A DNA stretch of 64,000 nucleotides from Corallococcus silvisoli (GTDB taxonomy: Bacteria; Myxococcota; Myxococcia; Myxococcales; Myxococcaceae): positions 1 to 64,000 of the forward strand of contig NZ_JAAAPJ010000018.1 of the NCBI RefSeq assembly GCF_009909145.1, given 5' to 3'. The position numbers were made by a program, and so were the translations under genes. The notes under the pieces were generated by a model. The model was given only the letters and a program-made list of their open reading frames with translations, was not told the DNA's origin and ran no database searches. Below, in pieces: positions 7,529 to 18,800 of the stretch (the first letter of the stretch is position 1; the number at the start of each line of letters is the position of its first letter).

Positions 7529-9676
7529 TCAGAACGTGAAAGGGAAATCGATGGGGTCGCCCTGCTTCTGGTGCTTCGGGAAGGCCCATCCCTTGATGAG
7601 GCCCGTGATGCACGTGGCCATGTAGCTCGTGCGGAACTCGTCCGTGCGGCACGACACGCCCGTCGTCTTGCCGCTCGTCTGGACCGTCCAGCGCATCACC
7701 AGCTTGCCGCTGAGCGACGGATCCTTCTGCTTCTGCTCGTTCACACACTTCACGATGGCGGGCTTGTTGTTCAGCACCACCTGCATGATGTCCGACTGCT
7801 GCAAGCGCTCCGGCGTGCCGCCTCCAGGCTCGGGCGGGATGTACGCCGTCGCCGTCGGCTTGCCCGCCGGCTTCGCGCTGGACGCGGCCTTCTTCGTGCC
7901 GAACAGCTCGTCGAAGTCGTCGTCCCCGCCCCCCGAGTTCGACGCGGACGACGACGATGACGAACTCGAAGGCTTCGACACCGTGATCGCGTCGCCATCG
8001 TCCTCATCACGCTGGGAGCCACGGCTGCTGCCGGAACCCGTCTTGCGATGGTTGCGCGAGTCCACCCGCGCGACCGCCGTGCCCATGTTCGGCGCCACCG
8101 CGGGCTGCACCGCCGCGACGGGCGGAGGCGGAGTCGCGGCCGGAGCCACCGCCACGGCCGGAGCGGTCGCGGGAGGTGTGGCCGCGGCGACAGGGGCGGT
8201 GCCAGCGGTAGCGGCAGCAGGTGTCACCGCCGCGGTCGCCGGAGCACCCTCGCCAGGCGCCGGGGCCGGAGGGGTCGCCTGCGCCGTGGGCTGCACCGCC
8301 GCGGGCGGAGGCTGTACGGCCGCGGGAGGAGGCGGCATGGGAGGCAGCTCCACCTTGGGAGTCGGTGCGGTCGCCACCTGGGCCGGCGGCTCCACGGGGC
8401 GCTCGGACGAGTTGCCGCGCGCCACGACGACGACCGCGGCACCGGCCATCACCAGCACCCCGGCGGTCACCGCGATCAGCATGACCGTGCGACCCTTGCC
8501 ACCCGTGGGTGCCGCCGCGGGCGGAGGATAGGCCGCGGGATACCCCTGAGGTGGGTAGCCCTGCGGCTGCTGTCCGTAGGGTATCTGCGCCTGCTGCGGG
8601 GGATAGGCCACCGGCTGCGGCTGCGCGTACGGCTGCACCGGCTGCGGTGCATACCCCTGCGGCGGCTGCGGTGCGTAGGCCGAGGGAGCGGCCATTCCCG
8701 GCGCGCCTCCCATCATGGCCCCGGCCATCGCGGGCGACGACACCGGCTCCGGCGGCGGCATGGGCACATCCAGCAGACGCGCCTGCGACACCGGCTCGCG
8801 CTCCAGAGAGGGCGCCGGACGCGGCGGCGGCTTGGTGAGGGCGTCGTTCTCCTCCTTCACCAGCGAGGCCAGCACGCTCGCGGCTGAGGGCTTCCAGCCG
8901 ACCGGCTCCTCGGCCACGGCCGAATTGCCACCCAGGCCCGGACGGGAGCTGCCCGCGCTGAAGGCGGACTCCACCGGCCCCGCGGGAATCACCGGCGACG
9001 ACGTGGAGACCGGCGCGGGCGCGACGATGACCGGCTTGGCCGGCCGCGGCGCCAGCACCGACGCCAGCTCCGCCGTCTCCGACAGCGGAATCCAGTCACT
9101 GAAGCCCGAACGCCAGCAGAGGTTGTCCGGGCCCACTTCGCCTCGGTCCCAGGCGTCCTTCACCTTCTCCACCGACCAGGGGCCCACCTGCTTCTCGTCG
9201 ATGGCGACGTACCACTCATGCGACGAGGCGGCCTTCGCGTCCTCGGGCGACGGCTCCGCGGACTCGGCTTCGGCGAGCTTGCGCACCGCCTCCGCCTTCG
9301 CGGCCTTGGCCTCCGCCTCCGCTTCCGCGGCCTTGATCTTCTGCGAGCCGGTGCTCAGCACCTGGTCGAAGACCGCTCCAATCTCGTCCTCTTCCACGTC
9401 GGTGAAGAGGCCGCCCTCCGGCGGCGTGCCCAGCGTGGCGGGCAGCCCCGTGCCGGACGACTCCACGATGCGCGGAGCATTCGCATCCGCCCCGCCGCTC
9501 TTGGCCTCCGGCGACGCGGCAGCCTCCGCCCCTCCCTCCTTCGCCGCCGATGCTCCTGCGGGCCTCACCAGGATGGTGTGACCACACTTCTTGCAACGAA
9601 GCTTGACCCCCTTGGGGCCAACCTTGTCGTCGCTGATCATGTACTGGGCGCGGCAGCTGTCGCAGACGAAACGCAT
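7529..9676 (-). CDS. gltJ: Gliding motility protein GltJ/AgmX
   Basis: 715 residues from ATG 9676, chosen because it starts exactly at the zinc ribbon. Order: zinc ribbon with C5, C8, C28 and C31 (MRFVCDSCRAQY...LRCKKCG); an acidic/Ala-rich linker; a GYF_2-type domain at about 153-205 (EWYVAIDEKQVGPWSVEKVK); a Pro/Gln/Tyr-rich stretch; one membrane span at about 392-420 (MLIAVTAGVLVMAGAAVVVV); a long Pro/Ala periplasmic linker; and an AgmX/PglI-type TonB-like C-terminal domain (about 625-715). In M. xanthus GltJ is an inner-membrane subunit of the Agl-Glt focal-adhesion machine, and its cytoplasmic zinc-ribbon and GYF modules are reported to contact the MglA polarity system. Last gene of the glt operon, 136 bp after gltI. 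Confidence 0.92.
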   Translation of the reverse strand: MRFVCDSCRAQYMISDDKVGPKGVKLRCKKCGHTILVRPAGASAAKEGGAEAAASPEAKSGGADANAPRIVESSGTGLPATLGTPPEGGLFTDVEEDEIGAVFDQVLSTGSQKIKAAEAEAEAKAAKAEAVRKLAEAESAEPSPEDAKAASSHEWYVAIDEKQVGPWSVEKVKDAWDRGEVGPDNLCWRSGFSDWIPLSETAELASVLAPRPAKPVIVAPAPVSTSSPVIPAGPVESAFSAGSSRPGLGGNSAVAEEPVGWKPSAASVLASLVKEENDALTKPPPRPAPSLEREPVSQARLLDVPMPPPEPVSSPAMAGAMMGGAPGMAAPSAYAPQPPQGYAPQPVQPYAQPQPVAYPPQQAQIPYGQQPQGYPPQGYPAAYPPPAAAPTGGKGRTVMLIAVTAGVLVMAGAAVVVVARGNSSERPVEPPAQVATAPTPKVELPPMPPPPAAVQPPPAAVQPTAQATPPAPAPGEGAPATAAVTPAAATAGTAPVAAATPPATAPAVAVAPAATPPPPVAAVQPAVAPNMGTAVARVDSRNHRKTGSGSSRGSQRDEDDGDAITVSKPSSSSSSSSASNSGGGDDDFDELFGTKKAASSAKPAGKPTATAYIPPEPGGGTPERLQQSDIMQVVLNNKPAIVKCVNEQKQKDPSLSGKLVMRWTVQTSGKTTGVSCRTDEFRTSYMATCITGLIKGWAFPKHQKQGDPIDFPFTF

Positions 9677-9812
9677 CGTTCCCGTAAGCCTCAGAAATGA
9701 CGGGCGAAATCCCGTCGGAATCGTAGAAGTGGCCACCGGGTGAGATCAAGGACGCCGGCCTCGAACGCCCGCCTGCTTTCAACGCGTGAACCCTCGCCCC
9801 GGTCTGAGGGCC

Positions 9813-12800
9813 CTACTTTCGCACCTGGACTTCCACGTGTGTGCCAACGGCCACACGCAGCTCGTGGAGGTCCTCGGAGGTGGCGAACACCAGCAACTCC
9901 CGCAGCTTGGTGCGCGGGACGACCCGGAACGACGAGCCCGTCTCACCCTGCACCATGCGGCGCACGGGCTCCAGTTCGCCCGCGGCGAAGAGGCCCGCGC
10001 GCGACGCAGTGAGCTCCGCGCCCTCCAGCCACGTGCGCACATCCTGCGGCGTCGCCGTGGGCAGGTAGGCCCGCGCGACCTTCGCCAGGGCGGCCCGGTC
10101 CGGCTCGCTCAGGCTCTTCTGGAGCAGCTGCCGTTCGGCGTCCACCAGGCGCGGATCCACCGTGAAGCGCACGTTGCCCACCACCAGGCTGAGCGCCGCC
10201 TGCACCACGGCCTCCAGCCGCTCGGGCGCGACGCGCTGGCTGAACGCCAGCTCCGGACGGGCCAGGGCCAGCGTACGACCCAGGAGGTAGTACACCTCCT
10301 TCTGCCCCTGTTCCGCGAAGTACTTGCCGCCCACACGCACGCACGCGGGATGCGTCTGGAGCAAGTCCACGTTGACGAGCGGTTCGGGCGCCGGTTCGTT
10401 GGAGCGCTTCGCCAACCGCTCGCGCGTGGCCACGAGGAAGGGCGAGTACAGCTCCACCGCCTCCATGCCGAAGAGCCGCGCGACGTAGCGGTAGTGGTTG
10501 ACGTGGTACTCCTGCGCCGTCGCCACGTCGATGCGGTGGCGCTTGGGGACCAGCTGGTACTGCGGGAAGGGCACCGCGTACAGGTGCCCCGCCTTCTCGA
10601 AGAGCAGGCCCAGGAGCTCCGACAGCGGCCCGCGCACCTTCGGGTGGAAGAGCGCGGTCTGCCACAGCCGGTCCGTCAGCGGGCGCTGCGCCAGTTCCTT
10701 CTTCTTCGCGTAGGGCCCCAGCTTGGTGAGGATCTCCTGCTCGTCCTCGCCTGCCTCGCCCAGCAGGCCTGACACCGCCTGCGCTGCGAGCCACGCGGCG
10801 TCGTAGTCCTTGCGCACCGCGGACAGCCGCACCAGGTGCCCCACCACCTTGCGAGCGTTCTCCGTGTGCGGCAGCGCGCGGCGCAGCGCCACGATGGCCT
10901 CTTCTTCACGGCCCGGCATCTGCCCCGCGACTTCCGCGAACAACTCCTGGATGGACGCGTCGTCCGGCAGCCCCTTCGCCGCGACGCCATAGGCGGCCAC
11001 CGCGCCTTCCGGGTGCTTGAGCACCTGGAGGTACAGGTCGCCCAGCGCGCGCCACAGCGTCATGCGCGCCGGGTGCGTATCCGGCGTCTTGGGCAGGCGC
11101 GCGAGCATGCGCGTGTAGTTCTCCTCCAGCACCTTCCACTGGCGCGCGCCGCCGAGCATCGCCTCCAGCGCGCTGAAGGCCTCCACGAAGCGGTGGTCCA
11201 GGTCGAGCGCGGCGTTGAAGGCCTGCGTCGCGCCCTCCACGTCCTTCAGCTCGTCGCGGCGGATCTCACCGAGCGCGAACCACACGCGCTTGGCCTTGTG
11301 CGGTTCGGAGGTGAGTGCGGACAGGGACAGCATGCGGCCCAGCACGTCCGCGGCCTTCTGGCCCTGACGCGTCTCGCGCAGCAGGCGGTAGAGCGCGTCC
11401 ATCACCTCCGGCGCTTCCGGCTGCACCTTGAGGGCGCCCGTGAACGCGTCGATGGCCATGTACGGGTCGTGCAGCTCGTCGCGCGCGATGCGGCCCAGCT
11501 CCAGGTAGACCTTGACCTTGGCCTCGCCCTCCAGGCTGTTGACGAGATCCTGGCGCAGCTCCGCGGACTTCTCGTAGCGGCCCGCCTTGTCCATCAGCGT
11601 CACCAACGCGCGCAGCGTCGGTTCGTGCTGCGGGTCGATGGCGAGCGCCTTCTCGAAGTGGTTCTGCGCGCGGTCCGTCTGGCCGAGCGCGGCGTGCACG
11701 TCCCCCAGCTGCCAGTAGACCTCCACCACCTCCAGGTCGGTCAGCTCCTCGCGGTGGTGGATGAGGATGGTCTGGAAGACCTTGAGCGCGTCCTCGTACC
11801 GCTTCGCCTGCACCAGCAGGTTGCCGTAGCCCTCCAGCGAGGGGAGGTAGGTGGCATCCAGGCCATAGGCCTTCTCATACGAGGCCAGGGCCTTGTCGCG
11901 CCGGCCCAGCTTCTCCGTCACGTAGCCCAGCCGGTAGAGCTGGCGGCAGAGGTCCTGCGCGATGGCGGCGTCCTTCTCCGCCATGGCCTTCTCCGCCATC
12001 TTGCGCGTGACGATGTCGAGCATCCGCTCCGCGGACGACCAGTCCTCGCGCGCGATGTAGACGTCCGCCAGCGGGCGCGCGGCCTCCAGGCTGTCCGGGA
12101 CGTGCTTGAGCGTCTCCTCCCAGTAGGGCGTGGCCGTCTCGCGGTCCTCACGCGTCTCCGCGTGGTAGCGCGCGACATCCAGCAGCGCGCGCGCCTTGGC
12201 CGCCGGATCATCCGTCTGCTGCGCCTCCTGCAAGAGCGTCTGCTCGTAACCGCCCCAGTCCTTCTCCTGCTCCTGGATGCCCTTGAGGGCGCGGATGGTG
12301 GGCAGGTGGCCCGGGTCGATGGCGAGCGCCTGCTGGTACGCGTTCCGCGCGCTCGACATGTCCGACAGCATGTCCTCGTTGATCTTCCCCAGCCGGTGCC
12401 ACAGCTCCACCGCCGCGGGGTTGCTGCCCACGACCTCCGCTTCCTTCTGGAGCATCTCCAGCGCGAAGGGCCAGTTGCCGCTGCGCTCGTAGAGGTTGCC
12501 CAGGGCGTGCAGCGCCTGACGGGACTCCGGGTCCGTGGCGAGCGCCGCGTGGTAGCTGTTCACCGCGCGGTCCACCACCTTGAGCTGCTGGTACTGGACG
12601 TTGCCGATCTCCACGTACAGCTCCGCCTGCTCCTGCGGGCTGGTGGCGAGCGCGAGCTGCCGCTCGTACGCGAGGATGAGGTCCTCCCACCGGGCCTGCG
12701 CGCGGCGCAGCCGGATGAGGGACTTGATGGCCGGCACGTTCTGCGGGTCGATGGAGAGCACGCCCTCCACGCATGCGTCCGCGTTGGCCGGGTTCTGGTA

Positions 12801-15800
12801 CGTGTCCTCCCAGATGGTCGCGCTGCGGAAGAGGACGCGGACCTTCTCGCGGTAGTCCTGGCTCAGCTCCAGCATCCGCTCGTAGATGGCGAGCAGGTCC
12901 GCCGGCTGATCCAACCGCGTGTGCAGCCGCTCCAGTGACTCCAGCGCCTCACGGTTGACGGGGTCGAACTCCAAGGCCATGCGGAACGCGGAGACTGCGG
13001 ACTCATCATCCTTGAGGTCGCGCTCGTAGACGGTCGCCACCTCCACCTGGATGCGCGCACGCTCTTCGTTGGAGGCCGCGAGATCGCGGGCCCGGAGCAG
13101 CGTGGTGGTCACGTCGCGGAACGCGTTTCCACGCCGGTACAGGCGCGTCAGGACGCCCAGCGTCTCCAGGTCCGGCTCCAGCTCCAGCGCGCGAAGCAGG
13201 GCGCTGGCCGCCTCGGTGGGATCCTCCAACGTCTCGTCCCAGACCCGGGCGATCTCCTTGAGGATGCCCTTGCGCGCCTCGATGGAGCCCGCGGCCTCCA
13301 GCTTCTGCTCCAGCGCGACGACGTACTCCCGGTCCCGCCCACGCCGCTGGAACACCGCGGCCAGACCATCCAGCGCGGTGGCGTTGGTGGGGTCGAACTC
13401 GAGGATCTTGCGGAACGCGGCCTCCGCGGCCTGCGGATCATCCAGGCGCGTGTCATGGATGCGCGCGAGCGTGGCGTACAGACGCTCCGCGAGCGGGCCC
13501 CTCGGCAGTTCGTCCGCGACCTCCTCGTAGACCGCCGCCAGCTCCTCGTGGCTGCCCGTCTCATCCGCGAGGCGCTCCACCTCTTCGCGAAGCGCGTCCT
13601 CCGTCGCATCCAGCTGCAGCGCACGGCACAGCGCCAGGAAGGCCACGTCCTTCTGGCCCAGACGCTCCTCCTGCACCCGGGCGATTTCTCGCAGGGCCGC
13701 CAGCTTCTCCTCGTCGGTGACGAGGTTGGGCATGTAGCGGTCCATCACCGTGGCGTACGCGCGCCAGTCGTTGTGCGTCCGGTACAGCGTGCACACGCGC
13801 TCGTAGGCGGTGCGGTTGGCCGGGTCGAGCTCCAGCACCTTCTCCAGCGCGCCCGCGGACAGCTCGGGCTTGCCGCCCTGCCCTTCCCACAGCTCCGCGA
13901 CGGTGAAGTACGCGGCGATGGCGGGGTCGCGCTCCTCGGTCGCCAGGTGCACCTGGACCTTGAGCTCCAGGGCCCGCACGGCGTCGTTCCACGCGCGCAG
14001 CGACACGGACAGCGCGTACACGCGCTCCAGGTCGGAGACGACGTGCGGCTCCACTTCCAGCGCGCGGCGGGCCGCGTCCAGCGACTCCTCGCGCCGGCCC
14101 ATGCCCGCGAGCACCTCCGCCATCCGCAGGCGCAGCGCCTTCACCCCATCGCTGTTCTCCTGCAGCGGGATGAGGCGACGCAGCACGCCCACCAACTCCT
14201 CGCGCTGGCCCGTCTCGTCGTACAGCTCGCGCAGCGTGTCCAGCACGCCGCGGTGTCGCGCGTCGCGGTCCAGCGCCGCCTTGAAGTACGGCACCGCCGC
14301 GTCCGGCTGCTTGAGCAGGCGGTACACCACGCGGCCCAGCCGCTCGTTGAGCCGCACCACCTCGCGCGGGTCCAACGTGTGGGCCAGACGGCCCTCGAGC
14401 AGTTCGCGCAATTCCTGCGGACGGTCGGCGCGCTCGTACAGCGACTCCAGCGCGGAGAAGACCTGCTCGTTGCGCGGGTTCTTCGCCAGCAGCTCGCGGT
14501 ACAGCTCGATGGAGCGGCCCAGGTCGGACAGCCCCTCGGCGGACACCTGCGCCATCTTCCCGAGCACGCGGTCGCGCTCGCTGCCGGACACCTTGTCCGC
14601 CTGGAGCTTCAGGATGCCGTAGAGCTTCTCAGAGGCGCCCGCGCCCTCGTAGATGCCCTCCAGGAGCCGCGCCGAGGCGAGGTGCCCCGGATCCAGCGCG
14701 AGGATGGCCTCGTAGGCCCCCGCCGCGCGATCCGGGCTGTCCATCCGCTCCTGGTAGAGCTGCCCCAGGCGGAAGAGGAAGCCAATCTTGTCCACCGGGT
14801 TGGCCGCGCCGGTCGCCAGCGCCTCCATCACGCCGGCCAGCTCCGGCCACGCCTCCAGGTGCAGGTAGAGGCGATCCAACGCGACGAGCGACCGCTCCTG
14901 CACCGACGCGTGCAACGTGCGCGCACGCTCGAAGTAGGACACCGCGCGGTCCGGATCGCGGAGGCGCGTCTCCAGGACCTGCCCCAGCTTGAGGCACACC
15001 TGGGCCGCGTCGGCGGCCTCGGCGATGCGCGGGAGGGCTTCTTCGTAGAGCACCACCAGTTCGTCGTAGCTGCCCGCGACGTCGGTGGCGTTCTCCAGGC
15101 GGCGGCGGACCTCGCTGTCGTTCGGGTCCTCCTTGAAGCCGCGGTAGAGCGCGAGGAAGGCCAGCTCCCCCTCGCCCTGCGTCTCGCGCAGCGTGGCCAG
15201 CTCGCCGAGCAGCTGCTTGCGCTCGATGGCGTCCGGAGACACGCCCACGCGCGTTTCAATCAGCTGCGCCAGCCGCATGACGTCGCCGCTCGCGCGGAAG
15301 GCGCGCAGCAGCGTCTCCACCGCGAGCAGGTTCTGGGGCTCGCGCGCCACCAGCGCTTCCATGCGACCCACCGCGCCCGGGTGGTTGGGCTGCACGGCCA
15401 GCACCTCGCCGTACAGCGACAGCGCGCCCGTCTTGTCGAGCAGCTTGGACTCGCGCACCGTCGCGAGGCGGAACTTCAGCTCCAGGCCCTCCTCCGGCGG
15501 CATCAGCGCGATGCGCCGCGCGAGGACGTCCGCGAGCTCGGGCCAACGCTCCTGCTTCTGGCAGAGCCCGTCCATCCGCGACAGCGCCACCGCGTCGTCC
15601 GGCTGAAGCTCCAGCAGCCGCCGGAAGGTGGCCAGCGCGCCCAGCGGATCCTTGAGCTGCTCCTCCTGCAACGCGCCGATCTGGTGCAGCACCGCCGCGC
15701 GCCGCGACGGCTCCTCCGACAGCGCGAGCTGACGGCGCAGCACCTCCAGCAGCTCCGACGGACGGCCCTGCGAGGCCACCAGCCGCGCGGTGCCATCCAG

Positions 15801-18800
15801 CGCCTCGTTGTCCGTGGGCTTGAGCTCCAGCACGCGCTTCCACGACTGCAGCGCCTCCGCCGGCTCGCCCAGGTCCACCTGCAGCCGCGCGAGCGCGCGG
15901 TACAGCTCCGCGCGGGCCGCGTCGCTGGCCTTGGGGGCCACCTCCGCCAGCACCGCGCACAGCTCCTCGGGCGCTTCCGCCTTGTCCACCAGCGACACGC
16001 AGAGCTCCAGCGAGCGCGGATCCTCCGGCAGCTCGCGCAGCGCGCGCGTGGCGGAGAGGAACGCCATCTCCGCGTTCTCCAGCGCGGAGGCGTAGATCTC
16101 CGCGATGCGGCGCAGGAGCGCGGCCCGCTCCTGGGGCACGGCCTCCGCGGAGGCGCGCGACTCCAGCATCTCCACCTGCTTCAGGTGGTTGCCCACCGAC
16201 GCGAAGATCGGCTCCAGGGCGCTCGCCGCGGCGCCACGCAGCGGGCTGTCCGAGCGCGCCAGCTCCTCCAACGCCCCCACCGCGCCCGGGTGGCCCGCGC
16301 GCCGCGCGAGCACCGCCTGATACAGCTCCAGGGCGCCACGCGGATCATCCAGGCGAGACACCTTCAGGCGCCCCAGGCGCACCCGCAGGTCGGAGGCCTC
16401 TTCCTGCGCGTCGCGCGCATCCGCCATCTGGATTTCGCGCTCGACGTGCTGCGCGAGCTCCGCCCAGCGCTCCATGTCCGCGAGCACGCGGCCCAGCAGC
16501 TTCAGCGCGTTGGCGTTCTCCGGGCGGCGCTCCAGGACCTCACGGTACGCCTGCGCCGCGAGCGACTTGTCCGCCAGCGTCTCCTCGGCCAGATGCGCCA
16601 GCTCGAAGAGCAGGTTGATCTGCGAGGAGGGGTTCACTTCCGCGGCCACCTGCCGGCGCATGACGAGCGCCAGCTCCCGGTGCGCGCCCGTGCGACGGTG
16701 CACGCGGGCGATGGCCTCCAACACCGGCTTGTTCATCGGGTCGCGCCGGCTCACCTGCTCCAGCGCGCGCACCGCCAGGTCATAGCGCTTCAGGCGGTTG
16801 TCATAGATGGCCGCCAGACGCCGCCACAGGTCGCCCGCCAGGGGCTCCGCGGGGTCGCGCTCCAGCTGATCCTCGTAGGCCGCCGCCACTTCCTCGAAGG
16901 AGCCCGAGTCCGCAGCGAGCCGCTCCAGTTCGTCACGAACCCCCGCCTCCGACGGCTGCTCGTTGAACGCTCGCAGGCGCGCGACGAAGGCCAGCGACGT
17001 CTGGCCCAGTCCCTCGCGCAGGATGGCGATCTCCTGCAGCCGCTCCAGGCGCTTCTCCGGCGGGACACCCGGCAGGAGCACTTCCAGCACGTCCACCAGC
17101 TTCCGCGTGTCGTTGAGGCCGCGGTAGACGGGCTCCAGCAGCCGCGCCGCCTCCAGCCGGGGACTGTCGTGCGCGAGCAGGCGCTCCAGGCCCGCCACCA
17201 CCTGATTGTCGCCCGGCGACAGCTCCAGCAGCCGGCGGTACACCGGCAGCGCTTCGGAGGGACCGACTTCCTTCTCCAGCAGCTGCGCGCGGCGAAGCAG
17301 GTACGCGCGCCGGCCGGGTTCATCCGGCGCGAGCTCCGCGAGCTGATCCAACACGTCCGCCTGCTCCACGAAGCGGCGCGTCTTCGCGTACAGCTTGTCG
17401 AGCGCCAGCAGCCCTTCCGGCACCTTGCTGAGCGCCAGCGCGGAGCGAAGGACTTCGATGGCCTTCGCGTCCTCCCCCGCGCTCGCGTAGGCCTCGCCCG
17501 CCTTGAGCAGCAGGCCCAGCCGTGTCTCCGGATCCGTGGCGAGCTGCGACTGGCGGGCGTACACCTCCGACAGGCTCTTCGCGTTCTGGCCCTTCTCGTA
17601 CAGCCGGGACAGCGCCTCCAGCGCCTGACGGTCCTGCGGCGCGTCCGCCAACAGGTTCTTCCAGAGGCGCGTGGCCTCCTCGGGCTGATCCAGTCCCTCG
17701 CGCAGCTCCGCCGCGCGGCGCAGCAGATCCAACGCCACCGGGTCACCGGAGGTGAGGTCCACCGCGGCGCTCTCGTAGATCTCCGCCAGCACCTCGTGGC
17801 TGCCCGTCTCGCGCGCCAGCCGCTCCAGGTCCGGACGCACGCCCTCGCGGTCCAGGCCGTTGGCGAACGCCTTCACCGACGCCATGAACGCGAGCGACGG
17901 CTGCTGCATGTCGCGCTCGTAGATGCGGCGAATCTCCCCGGCGAGGATGATCTTCTCCACCGTGAGCGCGGACTCCATCCGCGTCTCGCGCAGCGCCACC
18001 CGGCGGGCATGGTCGCCCACCTGCGCCAGCACCTTGTCCAGCACCTCCAGCGCCGCGCCGCTGGTCGGCACCGCCGCCTTCACCCAAGCCTCCAGCGCGG
18101 CCCTCGCGCCCGGGTGGCCGGGGTCCTCGGTCAGGATGCGCTTGTAGAGCCCCAGCGCCGCGTTTGCGTCGTCCAGCACCGTGCGCAACAGCTCCGCCAG
18201 GCGGAACGACACCTCACGCCCCTGCGGGCTCTGGCCCTCCTGGTTGCGCCGCAGCGCGAGCGTCCACGCCAGGTCCTTGGGACGGTTGAGGTCCGTGTAG
18301 AGACGGTCCAGCGCCGTCGCGGCCTCGCGCTGCGCGGGGTCGCGCTCCGCGATGGCACGCCACGCGGAAGCGGCGCTCTCCTTGTCGGTGAGCTTCGCCT
18401 CATGCAGGAGCGCGGCCTCGCGCAGGCACACGAGCTGATCCGCGGGCTCTTGCGTGGCAGCGGCCAACTTCTCCAGCACCTCCGCCAGCGCCGCCCACTC
18501 CTCACCCGCGCGGTGCAGCCGCTGCAGTGCCCGCAGGCTGTCGAGGTTGCCCGGCTCCAGCTCCAGCAACGCGCGCAGGGCCTTCACCGCCCCGGGCCGG
18601 TCATCGAGCTTCTTCTCCTGCACCTCCGCCAGCTCGCGCAGCAGCGCCGCGCGCGACTGACCGATATCGCCCTCCTCCGTCAGCTCGACGAGGATCTCCG
18701 CGAAGCTGTCGACCGAATCCGCGTCCTCCGCGGCCTGTCGCGCGGCGGCCCGCAGGCCCGCGTCCGCCGGGGCCAGACGCATCGCCCGCGCGAGCGACGC

